Shown here one piece after another: positions 22,901-37,900 of a stretch of 64,000 bases of DNA. Under the pieces are notes generated by a model. It saw nothing but the letters and a program-made list of their open reading frames with translations. It was not told the origin of the DNA and made no database searches. Origin of the DNA: Balanoglossus misakiensis (lineage: Eukaryota > Hemichordata); assembly GCA_040954595.2 (NCBI GenBank), contig CM082592.2, positions 11,904,001 to 11,968,000 on the forward strand, written 5' to 3'. The translations under genes and the position numbers were made by a program. Every line of letters starts with the position of its first letter. Positions within the stretch are counted from its first letter, which is position 1.

Positions 22901-25900
22901 TGACCAAATTTTGAAAATTCGCAAAGTCGAAAATCCTCGATTTTTCAACATTTTCCTGAGCTATAACCCATGGTTTTTTTCAAAAAATGACCAAATTTTG
23001 AAAATTCGCAAAGTCGAAAAATCCTCGATTTTTCAACATTTTCCTGAGCTATAACCCATGGTTTTTTCAAAAAATGACCAAATTTTGAAAATTCGCAAAG
23101 TCGAAAAATCCTCGATTTTTCAACATTTTCCTGAGCTATAACCCATGGTTTTTTCAAAAAATGACCAAATTTTGAAAATTCGCCAAAGTCGAAAAATCCT
23201 CGATTTTTCAACATTTTCCTGAGCTATAACCCATGTTTTTTTCAAAAAATGACCAAATTTTGAAAATTCGCAAAGTCGAAAAATCCTCGATTTTTCAACA
23301 TTTTCCTGAGCTATAACCCATGGTTTTTTCAAAAAATGACCAAATTTTGAAAATTCGCAAAGTCGAAAAATCCTCGATTTTTCAACATTTTCCTGAGCTA
23401 TAACCCATGGTTTTTTTCAAAAAATGACCAAATTTTGAAAATTCGCAAAGTCGAAAAATCCTCGATTTTTCAACATTTTCCTGAGCTATAACCCATGGTT
23501 TTTTCAAAAAATGACCAAATTTTGAAAATTCGCAAAGTCGAAAAATCCTCGATTTTTCAACATTTTCCTGAGCTATAACCCATGGTTTTTCAAAAAATGA
23601 CCAAATTTTGAAAATTCGCAAAGTCGAAAAATCCTCGATATTTCAACATTTTCCTGAGCTATAACCCATGGTTTTTTCAAAAAATGACCAAATTTTGAAA
23701 ATTCGCAAAGTCGAAAAATCATCGATTTTTCAACATTTTCCTGAGCTATAACCCATGGTTTTTTCAAAAAATGACCAAATTTTGAAAATTCGCAAAGTCG
23801 AAAAATCATCGATTTTTCAACATTTTCCTGAGCTATAACCCATGTTTTTTCAAAAAATGACCAAATTTTGAAAATTCGCAAAAGTCGAAAAATCCTCGAT
23901 TTTTCAACATTTTCCTGAGCTATAACCCATGGTTTTTTCAAAAAATGACCAAATTTTGAAAATTCGCAAAGTCGAAAAATCCTCGATTTTTCAACATTTT
24001 CCTGAGCTATAACCCATGGTTTTTTCAAAAAATGACCAAATTTTGAAAATTCGCAAAGTCGAAAAATCTCGATTTTTCAACATTTTCCTGAGCTATAACC
24101 CATGGTTTTTTCAAAAAATGACCAAATTTTGAAAATTCGCAAAGTCGAAAAATCATCGATTTTTCAACATTTTCCTGAGCTATAACCCATGGTTTTTTCA
24201 AAAAATGACCAAATTTTGAAAATTCGCAAAGTCGAAAAATCATCGATTTTTCAACATTTTCCTGAGCTATAACCCATGGTTTTTTCAAAAAATGACCAAA
24301 TTTTGAAAATTCGCAAAGTCGAAAAATCATCGATTTTTCAACATTTTCCTGAGCTATAACCCATGGTTTTTTCAAAAAATGACCAAATTTTGAAAATTCG
24401 CAAAGTCGAAAAATCCTCGATTTTTCAACATTTTCCTGAGCTATAACCCATGGTTTTTTTCAAAAAATGACCAAATTTTGAAAATTCGCAAAGTCGAAAA
24501 ATCCTCGATTTTTCAACATTTTCCTGAGCTATAACCCATGGTTTTTTTCAAAAAATGACCAAATTTTGAAAATTCGCAAAGTCGAAAAATCCTCGATTTT
24601 TCAACATTTTCCTGAGCTATAACCCATGGTTTTTTCAAAAAATGACCAAATTTTGAAAATTCGCAAAGTCGAAAAATCCTCGATTTTTCAACATTTTCCT
24701 GAGCTATAACCCATGGTTTTTTCAAAAAAGGACCAAATTTTGAAAATTCGCAAAGTCGAAAAATCCTCGATTTTTCAACATTTTCCTGAGCTATAACCCA
24801 TGGTTTTTTCAAAAATGACCAAATTTTGAAAATTCGCAAAGTCGAAAAATCCTCGATTTTTCAACATTTTCCTGAGCTATAACCTATGGTTTTTTTCAAA
24901 AAATGACCAAATTTTGAAAATTCGCAAAGTCGAAAAATCCTCGATTTTTCAACATTTTCCTGAGCTATAACCCATGGTTTTTTCAAAAAAGGACCAAATT
25001 TTGAAAATTCGCAAAGTCGAAAAATCCTCGATTTTCAACATTTTCCTGAGCTATAACCCATGGTTTTTTCAAAAAAGGACCAAATTTTGAAAATTCGCAA
25101 AGTCGAAAAATCCTCGATTTTTCAACATTTTCCTGAGCTATAACCCATGGTTTTTTCAAAAAAGGACCAAATTTTGAAAATTCGCAAAGTCGAAAAATCC
25201 TCGATTTTTCAACATTTTCCTGAGCTATAACCCATGGTTTTTTTCAAAAAATGACCAAATTTTGAAAATTCGCAAAGTCGAAAAATCCTCGATTTTTCAA
25301 CATTTTCCTGAGCTATAACCCATGGTTTTTTCAAAAAAGGACCAAATTTTGAAAATTCGCAAAGTCGAAAAATCCTCGATTTTCAACATTTTCTGAGCTA
25401 TAACCCATGGTTTTTTCAAAAAATGACCAAATTTTGAAAATTCGCAAAGTCGAAAAATCCTCGATTTTTCAACATTTTCCTGAGCTATAACCCATGGTTT
25501 TTTCAAAAAATGACCAAATTTTGAAAATTCGCAAAGTCGAAAAATCCTCGATTTTTCAACATTTCCTGAGCTATAACCCATGGTTTTTTCAAAAAATGAC
25601 CAAATTTTGAAAATTCGCAAAGTCGAAAAATCCTCGATTTTTCAACATTTTCCTGAGCTATAACCCATGGTTTTTTTCAAAAAATGACCAAATTTTGAAA
25701 ATTCGCAAAGTCGAAAAATCCTCGATTTTTCACATTTTCCTGAGCTATAACCCATGGTTTTTTTTCAAAAAATGACCAAATTTTGAAAATTCGCAAAGTC
25801 GAAAAATCCTCGATTTTTCAACATTTTCCTGAGCTATAACCCATGGTTTTTTTCAAAAAATGACCAAATTTTGAAAATTCGCAAAGTCGAAAAATCCTCG

Positions 25901-28900
25901 ATTTTTCAACATTTTCCTGAGCTATAACCCATGGTTTTTTTCAAAAAATGACCAAATTTTGAAAATTCGCAAAGTCGAAAAATCCTCGATTTTTCAACAT
26001 TTTCCTGAGCTATAACCCATGGTTTTTTTCAAAAATGACCAAATTTTTGAAAATTTCGCAAAGTCGAAAAATCCTCGATTTTTCAACATTTTCCTGAGCT
26101 ATAACCCATGGTTTTTTCAAAAAATGACCAAATTTTGAAAATTCGCAAAGTCGAAAAATCCTCGATATTTCAACATTTTCCTGAGCTATAACCCATGGAT
26201 TTTTTCAAAAAATGACCAAATTTTGAAAATTCGCAAAGTCGAAAAATCCTCGATTTTTCAAAAAATGACCAAATTTTGAAAATTCGCAAAGTCGAAAAAT
26301 CCTCGATTTTTCAACATTTTCCTGAGCTATAACCCATGGTTTTTTCAAAAATGACCAAATTTTGAAAATTCGCAAAGTCGAAAAATCCTCGATTTTTCAA
26401 CATTTTCCTGAGCTATAACCCATGGTTTTTTCAAAAAATGACCAAATTTTGAAAATTCGCAAAGTCGAAAAATCATCGATTTTTCAACATTTTCCTGAGC
26501 TATAACCCATGGTTTTTTCAAAAAATGACCAAATTTTGAAAATTCGCAAAGTCGAAAAATCATCGATTTTTCAACATTTTCCTGAGCTATAACCCATGGT
26601 TTTTTCAAAAATGACCAAATTTTGAAAATTCGCAAAGTCGAAAAATCATCGATTTTTCAACATTTTCCTGAGCTATAACCCATGGTTTTTTCAAAAAATG
26701 ACCAAATTTTGAAAATTCGCAAAGTCGAAAAATCCATCGATTTTTCAACATTTTCCTGAGCTATAACCCATGGTTTTTTCAAAAAATGACCAAATTTTGA
26801 AAATTCGCAAAGTCGAAAAATCCATCGATTTTTCAACATTTTCCTGAGCTATAACCCATGGTTTTTTCAAAAAATGACCAAATTTTGAAAATTCGCAAAG
26901 TCGAAAAATCCTCGATTTTTCAACATTTTCCTGAGCTATAACCCATGGTTTTTTCAAAAAATGACCAAATTTTGAAAAATTCGCAAAGTCGAAAAATCCT
27001 CGATTTTTCAACATTTTCCTGAGCTATAACCCATGGTTTTTTTCAAAAAATGACCAAATTTTGAAAATTCGCAAAGTCGAAAAATCCTCGATTTTCAACA
27101 TTTTCCTGAGCTATAACCCATGGTTTTTTCAAAAAATGACCAAATTTTGAAAATTCGCAAAGTCGAAAAATCCTCGATTTTTCAACATTTTCCTGAGCTA
27201 TAACCCATGGTTTTTTCAAAAAATGACCAAATTTTGAAAATTCGCAAAGTCGAAAAATCCTCGATTTTTCAACATTTTCCTGAGCTATAACCCATGGTTT
27301 TTTCAAAAAATGACCAAATTTTGAAAATTCGCAAAGTCGAAAAATCCTCGATTTTTCAACATTTTCCTGAGCTATAACCCATGGTTTTTTCAAAAAATGA
27401 CCAAATTTTGAAAATTCGCAAAGTCGAAAAATCCTCGATTTTTCAACATTTTCCTGAGCTATAACCCATGGTTTTTTCAAAAAATGACCAAATTTTGAAA
27501 ATTCGCAAAGTCGAAAAATCATCGATTTTTCAACATTTTCCTGAGCTATAACCCATGGTTTTTTCAAAAAATGACCAAATTTTGAAAATTCGCAAAGTCG
27601 AAAAATCATCGATTTTTCAACATTTTCCTGAGCTATAACCCATGGTTTTTTCAAAAAATGACCAAATTTTGAAAATTCGCAAAGTCGAAAAATCCTCGAT
27701 TTTTCAACATTTTCCTGAGCTATAACCCATGGTTTTTTCAAAAATGACCAAATTTTGAAAATTCGCAAAGTCGAAAAATCATCGATTTTTCAACATTTTC
27801 CTGAGCTATAACCCATGGTTTTTTCAAAAAATGACCAAATTTTGAAAATTCGCAAAGTCGAAAAATCCTCGATTTTTCAACATTTTCCTGAGCTATAACC
27901 CATGGTTTTTTTCAAAAAATGACCAAATTTTGAAAATTCGCAAAGTCGAAAAATCCTCGATTTTTCAACATTTTCCTGAGCTATAACCCATGGTTTTTTT
28001 CAAAAAATGACCAAATTTTGAAAATTCGCAAAGTCGAAAAATCCTCGATTTTTCAACATTTCCTGAGCTATAACCCATGGTTTTTTCAAAAATGACCAAA
28101 TTTTGAAAATTCGCAAAGTCGAAAAATCCTCGATTTTTCAACATTTTCCTGAGCTATAACCCATGGTTTTTTCAAAAAATGACCAAATTTTGAAAATTCG
28201 CAAAGTCGAAAAATCCTCGATTTTCAACATTTTCCTGAGCTATAACCCATGGTTTTTTTCAAAAATGACCAAATTTTGAAAATTCGCAAAGTCGAAAAAT
28301 CCTCGATTTTTCAACATTTTCCTGAGCTATAACCCATGGTTTTTTCAAAAAATGACCAAATTTTGAAAATTCGCAAAGTCGAAAAATCCTCGATTTTTCA
28401 ACATTTTCCTGAGCTATAACCCATGGTTTTTTCAAAAAATGACCAAATTTTGAAAATTCGCAAAGTCGAAAAATCCTCGATTTTTCAACATTTTCCTGAG
28501 CTATAACCCATGGTTTTTTCAAAAAAGGACCAAATTTTGAAAATTCGCAAAGTCGAAAAATCCTCGATTTTTCAACATTTTCCTGAGCTATAACCCATGG
28601 TTTTTTCAAAAAAGGACCAAATTTTGAAAATTCGCAAAGTCGAAAAATCCTCGATTTTTCAACATTTTCCTGAGCTATAACCCATGGTTTTTTCAAAAAA
28701 GACCAAATTTTGAAAATTCGCAAAGTCGAAAAATCCTCGATTTTTCAACATTTTCCTGAGCTATAACCCATGGTTTTTTTCAAAAAATGACCAAATTTTG
28801 AAAATTCGCAAAGTCGAAAAATCCTCGATTTTTCAACATTTTCCTGAGCTATAACCCATGGTTTTTTTCAAAAAATGACCAAATTTTGAAAATTCGCAAA

Positions 28901-31900
28901 GTCGAAAAATCCTCGATTTTTCAACATTTTCCTGAGCTATAACCCATGGTTTTTTTCAAAAAATGACCAAATTTTGAAAATTCGCAAAGTCGAAAAATCC
29001 TCGATTTTTCAACATTTTCCTGAGCTATAACCCATGGTTTTTTTCAAAAAATGACCAAATTTTGAAAATTCGCAAAGTCGAAAATCCTCGATTTTTCAAC
29101 ATTTTCCTGAGCTATAACCCATGGTTTTTTTCAAAAAATGACCAAATTTTGAAAATTCGCAAAGTCGAAAATCCTCGATTTTTCAACATTTCCTGAGCTA
29201 TAACCCATGGTTTTTTCAAAAAATGACCAAATTTTGAAAATTCGCAAAGTCGAAAAATCCTCGATTTTTCAACATTTTCCTGAGCTATAACCCATGGTTT
29301 TTTCAAAAAATGACCAAATTTTGAAAATTCGCAAAGTCGAAAAATCCTCGATTTTTCAACATTTTCCTGAGCTATAAACCCATGGTTTTTTCAAAAAATG
29401 ACCAAATTTTGAAAATTCGCAAAGTCGAAAAATCCTCGATTTTTCAACATTTTCCTGAGCTATAACCCATGGTTTTTTTCAAAAAATGACCAAATTTTGA
29501 AAATTCGCAAAGTCGAAAAATCCTCGATTTTTCAACATTTTCCTGAGCTATAACCCATGGTTTTTTCAAAAAATGACCAAATTTTGAAAATTCGCAAAGT
29601 CGAAAAATCCTCGATTTTTCAACATTTTCCTGAGCTATAACCCATGGTTTTTTCAAAAAATGACCAAATTTTGAAAATTCGCAAAGTCGAAAAATCCTCG
29701 ATTTTTCAACATTTTCCTGAGCTATACCCATGGTTTTTTCAAAAAATGACCAAATTTTGAAAATTCGCAAAGTCGAAAAATCCTCGATTTTTCAACATTT
29801 TCCTGAGCTATAACCCATGGTTTTTTCAAAAAATGACCAAATTTTGAAAATTCGCAAAGTCGAAAAATCCTCGATTTTTCAACATTTCCTGAGCTATAAC
29901 CCATGGTTTTTTCAAAAAATGACCAAATTTTGAAAATTCGCAAAGTCGAAAAATCATCGATTTTTCAACATTTTCCTGAGCTATAACCCATGGTTTTTTC
30001 AAAAAATGACCAAATTTTGAAAATTCGCAAAGTCGAAAAATCATCGATTTTTCAACATTTTCCTGAGCTATAACCCATGGTTTTTTCAAAAAATGACCAA
30101 ATTTTGAAAATTCGCAAAGTCGAAAAATCATCGATTTTTCAACATTTTCCTGAGCTATAACCCATGGTTTTTTCAAAAAATGACCAAATTTTGAAAATTC
30201 GCAAAGTCGAAAAATCATCGATTTTTCAACATTTTCCTGAGCTATAACCCATGGTTTTTTTCAAAAATGACCAAATTTTGAAAATTCGCAAAGTCGAAAA
30301 ATCCTCGATTTTTCAACATTTTCCTGAGCTATAACCCATGGTTTTTTCAAAAAATGACCAAATTTTGAAAATTCGCAAAGTCGAAAAATCCTCGATTTTT
30401 CAACATTTTCCTGAGCTATAACCCATGGTTTTTTCAAAAAATGACCAAATTTTGAAATTCGCAAAGTCGAAAAATTCCTCGATTTTTCAACATTTTCCTG
30501 AGCTAGTAACCCATGGTTTTTTCAAAAAATGACCAAATTTTGAAAATTCGCAAAGTCGAAAAATCCTCGATTTTTCAACATTTTCCTGAGCTATAACCCA
30601 TGGTTTTTTCAAAAAATGACCAAATTTTGAAATTCGCAAAGTCGAAAAATCCTCGATTTTTCAACATTTTCCTGAGCTATAACCCATGGTTTTTTCAAAA
30701 AATGACCAAATTTTGAAAATTCGCAAAGTCGAAAAATCCTCGATTTTTCAACATTTTCCTGAGCTATAACCCATGGTTTTTTCAAAAAATGACCAAATTT
30801 TGAAAATTCGCAAAGTCGAAAAATCCTCGATTTTTCAACATTTTCCTGAGCTATAACCCATGGTTTTTTTCAAAAAATGACCAAATTTTGAAAATTCGCA
30901 AAGTCGAAAAATCCTCGATTTTTCAACATTTTCCTGAGCTATAACCCATGGTTTTTTCAAAAAATGACCAAATTTTGAAAATTCGCAAAGTCGAAAAATC
31001 CTCGATTTTTCAACATTTTCCTGAGCTATAACCCATGGTTTTTTCAAAAAATGACCAAATTTTGAAAATTCGCAAAGTCGAAAATCCTCGATTTTTCAAC
31101 ATTTTCCTGAGCTATAACCCATGGTTTTTTTCAAAAAATGAACCAAATTTTGAAAATTCGCAAAGTCAGAAAAATCCTCGATTTTTCAACATTTTCCTGA
31201 GCTATAACCCATGGTTTTTTCAAAAATGACCAAATTTTGAAAATTCGCAAAGTCGAAAATCCTCGATTTTTCAACATTTTCCTGAGCTATAACCCATGGT
31301 TTTTTTCAAAAATGACCAAATTTTGAAAATTCGCAAAGTCGAAAAATCCTCGATTTTTCAACATTTTCCTGAGCTATAACCCATGGTTTTTTTCAAAAAA
31401 ATGACCAAATTTTGAAAATTCGCAAAGTCGAAAAATCCTCGATTTTTCAACATTTTCCTGAGCCTATAACCCATGGTTTTTTCAAAAAATGACCAAATTT
31501 TGAAAATTCGCAAAGTCGAAAAATCCTCGATTTTTCAACATTTTCCTGAGCTATAACCCATGGTTTTTTCAAAAAATGACCAAATTTTGAAATTCGCAAA
31601 GTCGAAAAATCCTCGATTTTTCAACATTTTCCTGAGCTATAACCCATGGTTTTTTCAAAAAATGACCAAATTTTGAAAATTCGCAAAGTCGAAAAATCCT
31701 CGATTTTTCAACATTTTCCTGAGCTATAACCCATGGTTTTTCAAAAATGACCAAATTTTGAAAATTCGCAAAGTCGAAAAATCCTCGATTTTTCAACATT
31801 TTCCTGAGCTATAACCCATGGTTTTTTCAAAAAATGACCCAAATTTTGAAAAATTCGCCAAAGTCGAAAAATCCTCGATTTTTCAACATTTTCCTGAGCT

Positions 31901-34900
31901 ATAACCCATGGTTTTTTCAAAAAAATGACCAAATTTTGAAAATTCGCAAGTCGAAAAATCCCTCGATTTTCAACATTTTCCTGAGCTATAACCCATGGTT
32001 TTTTCAAAAAATGACCAAATTTTGAAAATTCGCAAAGTCGAAAAATCCTCGATTTTTCAACATTTTCCTGAGCTATAACCCATGGTTTTTTCAAAAATGA
32101 CCAAATTTTGAAAATTCGCAAAGTCGAAAAATCCTCGATTTTTCAACATTTTCCTGAGCTATAACCCATGGTTTTTTCAAAAAATGACCAAATTTTGAAA
32201 ATTCGCAAAGTCGAAAAATCCTCGATTTTTCAACATTTTCCTGAGCTATAACCCATGGTTTTTTCAAAAAATGACCAAATTTTGAAAATTCGCAAAGTCG
32301 AAAATCCTCGATTTTTCAACATTTTCCTGAGCTATAACCCATGGTTTTTCAAAAATGACCAAATTTTGAAAATTCGCAAAGTCGAAAATCCTCGATTTTT
32401 CAACATTTTCCTGAGCTATAACCCATGGTTTTTTCAAAAAATGACCAAATTTTGAAAATTCGCAAAGTCGAAAAATCCTCGATTTTTCAACATTTTTCCT
32501 GAGCTAGAACCCATACTCTCACCGATAATTGTATCTTATTTTTCATGAGCTATACCCAGTTTTTCAAAAATACTTTAAAAAGTCGAATAATCTACTCGAA
32601 TTTTTCAACCTTTTCCTGAGCTATAACCCATNNNNNNNNNNNNNNNNNNNNNNNNNNNNNNNNNNNNNNNNNNNNNNNNNNNNNNNNNNNNNNNNNNNNN
32701 NNNNNNNNNNNNNNNNNNNNNNNNNNNNNNNGAAAAATCCTCGATTTTTCAACATTTTCCTGAGCTATAACCCATGGTTTTTTCAAAAAATGACCAAATT
32801 TTGAAAATTCGCAAAGTCGAAAAATCCTCGATTTTTCAACATTTTCCTGAGCTATAACCCATGGTTTTTTCAAAAAATGACCAAATTTTGAAAATTCGCA
32901 AAGTCGAAAAATCCTCGATTTTTCAACATTTTCCTGAGCTATAACCCATGGTTTTTTCAAAAAATGACCAAATTTTGAAAATTCGCAAAGTCGAAAAATC
33001 CTCGATTTTTCAACATTTTCCTGAGCTATAACCCATGGTTTTTTCAAAAAATGACCAAATTTTGAAAATTCGCAAAGTCGAAAAATCCTCGATTTTTCAA
33101 CATTTTCCTGAGCTATAACCCATGGTTTTTTCAAAAAATGACCAAATTTTGAAAATTCGCAAAGTCGAAAAATCCTCGATTTTTCAACATTTTCCTGAGC
33201 TATAACCCATGGTTTTTTCAAAAAATGACCAAATTTTGAAAATTCGCAAAGTCGAAAAATCCTCGATTTTTCAACATTTTCCTGAGCTATAACCCATGGT
33301 TTTTTCAAAAAATGACCAAATTTTGAAAATTCGCAAAGTCGAAAAATCCTCGATTTTTCAACATTTTCCTGAGCTATAACCCATGGTTTTTTCAAAAAAT
33401 GACCAAATTTTGAAAATTCGCAAAGTCGAAAAATCCTCGATTTTTCAACATTTTCCTGAGCTATAACCCATGGTTTTTTCAAAAAATGACCAAATTTTGA
33501 AAATTCGCAAAGTCGAAAAATCCTCGATTTTTCAACATTTTCCTGAGCTATAACCCATGGTTTTTTCAAAAAATGACCAAATTTTGAAAATTCGCAAAGT
33601 CGAAAAATCCTCGATTTTTCAACATTTTCCTGAGCTATAACCCATGGTTTTTTCAAAAAATGACCAAATTTTGAAAATTCGCAAAGTCGAAAAATCCTCG
33701 ATTTTTCAACATTTTCCTGAGCTATAACCCATGGTTTTTTCAAAAAATGACCAAATTTTGAAAATTCGCAAAGTCGAAAAATCCTCGATTTTTCAACATT
33801 TTCCTGAGCTATAACCCATGGTTTTTTCAAAAAATGACCAAATTTTGAAAATTCGCAAAGTCGAAAAATCCTCGATTTTTCAACATTTTCCTGAGCTATA
33901 ACCCATGGTTTTTTCAAAAAATGACCAAATTTTGAAAATTCGCAAAGTCGAAAAATCCTCGATTTTTCAACATTTTCCTGAGCTATAACCCATGGTTTTT
34001 TCAAAAAATGACCAAATTTTGAAAATTCGCAAAGTCGAAAAATCCTCGATTTTTCAACATTTTCCTGAGCTATAACCCATGGTTTTTTCAAAAAATGACC
34101 AAATTTTGAAAATTCGCAAAGTCGAAAAATCCTCGATTTTTCAACATTTTCCTGAGCTATAACCCATGGTTTTTTCAAAAAATGACCAAATTTTGAAAAT
34201 TCGCAAAGTCGAAAAATCCTCGATTTTTCAACATTTTCCTGAGCTATAACCCATGGTTTTTTCAAAAAATGACCAAATTTTGAAAATTCGCAAAGTCGAA
34301 AAATCCTCGATTTTTCAACATTTTCCTGAGCTATAACCCATGGTTTTTTCAAAAAATGACCAAATTTTGAAAATTCGCAAAGTCGAAAAATCCTCGATTT
34401 TTCAACATTTTCCTGAGCTATAACCCATGGTTTTTTCAAAAAATGACCAAATTTTGAAAATTCGCAAAGTCGAAAAATCCTCGATTTTTCAACATTTTCC
34501 TGAGCTATAACCCATGGTTTTTTCAAAAAATGACCAAATTTTGAAAATTCGCAAAGTCGAAAAATCCTCGATTTTTCAACATTTTCCTGAGCTATAACCC
34601 ATGGTTTTTTTCAAAAAATGACCAAATTTTGAAAATTCGCAAAGTCGAAAAATCCTCGATTTTTCAACATTTTCCTGAGCTATAACCCATGGTTTTTTTC
34701 AAAAAATGACCAAATTTTGAAAATTCGCAAAGTCGAAAAATCCTCGATTTTTCAACATTTTCCTGAGCTATAACCCATGGTTTTTTTCAAAAAATGACCA
34801 AATTTTGAAAATTCGCAAAGTCGAAAAATCCTCGATTTTTCAACATTTTCCTGAGCTATAACCCATGGTTTTTTTCAAAAAATGACCAAATTTTGAAAAT

Positions 34901-37900
34901 TCGCAAAGTCGAAAAATCCTCGATTTTTCAACATTTTCCTGAGCTATAACCCATGGTTTTTTTCAAAAAATGACCAAATTTTGAAAATTCGCAAAGTCGA
35001 AAAATCCTCGATTTTTCAACATTTTCCTGAGCTATAACCCATGGTTTTTTTCAAAAAATGACCAAATTTTGAAAATTCGCAAAGTCGAAAAATCCTCGAT
35101 TTTTCAACATTTTCCTGAGCTATAACCCATGGTTTTTTTCAAAAAATGACCAAATTTTGAAAATTCGCAAAGTCGAAAAATCCTCGATTTTTCAACATTT
35201 TCCTGAGCTATAACCCATGGTTTTTTTCAAAAAATGACCAAATTTTGAAAATTCGCAAAGTCGAAAAATCCTCGATTTTTCAACATTTTCCTGAGCTATA
35301 ACCCATGGTTTTTTCAAAAAATGACCAAATTTTGAAAATTCGCAAAGTCGAAAAATCCTCGATTTTTCAACATTTTCCTGAGCTATAACCCATGGTTTTT
35401 TCAAAAAATGACCAAATTTTGAAAATTCGCAAAGTCGAAAAATCCTCGATTTTTCAACATTTTCCTGAGCTATAACCCATGGTTTTTTCAAAAAATGACC
35501 AAATTTTGAAAATTCGCAAAGTCGAAAAATCCTCGATTTTTCAACATTTTCCTGAGCTATAACCCATGGTTTTTTTCAAAAAATGACCAAATTTTGAAAA
35601 TTCGCAAAGTCGAAAAATCCTCGATTTTTCAACATTTTCCTGAGCTATAACCCATGGTTTTTTTCAAAAAATGACCAAATTTTGAAAATTCGCAAAGTCG
35701 AAAATCCTCGATTTTTCAACATTTTCCTGAGCTATAACCCATGGTTTTTTTCAAAAAATGACCAAATTTTGAAAATTCGCAAAGTCGAAAAATCCTCGAT
35801 TTTTCAACATTTTCCTGAGCTATAACCCATGGTTTTTTTCAAAAAATGACCAAATTTTGAAAATTCGCAAAGTCGAAAAATCCTCGATTTTTCAACATTT
35901 TCCTGAGCTATAACCCATGGTTTTTTTTCAAAAAATGACCAAATTTTGAAAATTCGCAAAGTCGAAAAATCCTCGATTTTTCAACATTTTCCTGAGCTAT
36001 AACCCATGGTTTTTTCAAAAAATGACCAAATTTTGAAAATTCGCAAAGTCGAAAAATCCTCGATTTTTCAACATTTTCCTGAGCTATAACCCATGGTTTT
36101 TTTCAAAAAATGACCAAATTTTGAAAATTCGCAAAGTCGAAAAATCCTCGATTTTTCAACATTTTCCTGAGCTATAACCCATGGTTTTTTTCAAAAAATG
36201 ACCAAATTTTGAAAATTCGCAAAGTCGAAAAATCCTCGATTTTTCAACATTTTCCTGAGCTATAACCCATGGTTTTTTTCAAAAAATGACCAAATTTTGA
36301 AAATTCGCAAAGTCGAAAAATCCTCGATTTTTCAACATTTTCCTGAGCTATAACCCATGGTTTTTTTCAAAAAATGACCAAATTTTGAAAATTCGCAAAG
36401 TCGAAAAATCCTCGATTTTTCAACATTTTCCTGAGCTATAACCCATGGTTTTTTCAAAAAATGACCAAATTTTGAAAATTCGCAAAGTCGAAAAATCCTC
36501 GATTTTTCAACATTTTCCTGAGCTATAACCCATGGTTTTTTCAAAAAATGACCAAATTTTGAAAATTCGCAAAGTCGAAAAATCCTCGATTTTTCAACAT
36601 TTTCCTGAGCTATAACCCATGGTTATTTCAAAAATGACCAAATTTTGAAAATTCGCAAAGTCGAAAAATCCTCGATTTTTCAACATTTTCCTGAGCTATA
36701 ACCCATGGTTTTTTCAAAAAATGACCAAATTTTGAAAATTCGCAAAGTCGAAAAATCCTCGATTTTTCAACATTTTCCTGAGCTATAACCCATGGTTTTT
36801 TCAAAAAATGACCAAATTTTGAAAATTCGCAAAGTCGAAAAATCCTCGATTTTTCAACATTTTCCTGAGCTATAACCCATGGTTTTTTCAAAAAATGACC
36901 AAATTTTGAAAATTCGCAAAGTCGAAAAATCCTCGATTTTTCAACATTTTCCTGAGCTATAACCCATGGTTTTTTCAAAAATGACCAAATTTTGAAAATT
37001 CGCAAAGTCGAAAAATCCTCGATTTTTCAACATTTTCCTGAGCTATAACCCATGGTTTTTTCAAAAAATGACCAAATTTTGAAAATTCGCAAAGTCGAAA
37101 AATCCTCGATTTTTCAACATTTTCCTGAGCTATAACCCATGGTTTTTTCAAAAAATGACCAAATTTTGAAAATTCGCAAAGTCGAAAAATCCTCGATTTT
37201 TCAACATTTTCCTGAGCTATAACCCATGGTTTTTTCAAAAAATGACCAAATTTTGAAAATTCGCAAAGTCGAAAAATCCTCGATTTTTCAACATTTTCCT
37301 GAGCTATAACCCATGGTTTTTTTCAAAAAATGACCAAATTTTGAAAATTCGCAAAGTCGAAAAATCCTCGATTTTTCAACATTTTCCTGAGCTATAACCC
37401 ATGGTTTTTTTCAAAAATGACCAAATTTTGAAAATTCGCAAAGTCGAAAAATCCTCGATTTTTCAACATTTTCCTGAGCTATAACCCATGTTTTTTTTCA
37501 AAAAATGACCAAATTTTGAAAATTCGCAAAGTCGAAAAATCCTCGATTTTTCAACATTTTCCTGAGCTATAACCCATGGTTTTTTTCAAAAAATGACCAA
37601 ATTTTGAAAATTCGCAAAGTCGAAAAATCCTCGATTTTTCAACATTTTCCTGAGCTATAACCCATGGTTTTTTTCAAAAAATGACCAAATTTTGAAAATT
37701 CGCAAAGTCGAAAAATCCTCGATTTTTCAACATTTTCCTGAGCTATAACCCATGGTTTTTTTCAAAAAATGACCAAATTTTGAAAATTCGCAAAGTCGAA
37801 AAATCCTCGATTTTTCAACATTTTCCTGAGCTATAACCCATGGTTTTTTTCAAAAAATGACCAAATTTTGAAAATTCGCAAAGTCGAAAAATCCTCGATT

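Noticed and set aside
32592-34526. 644-codon minus-strand open frame
   Set aside because: Same satellite artefact, and it even reads through the 100-N gap.
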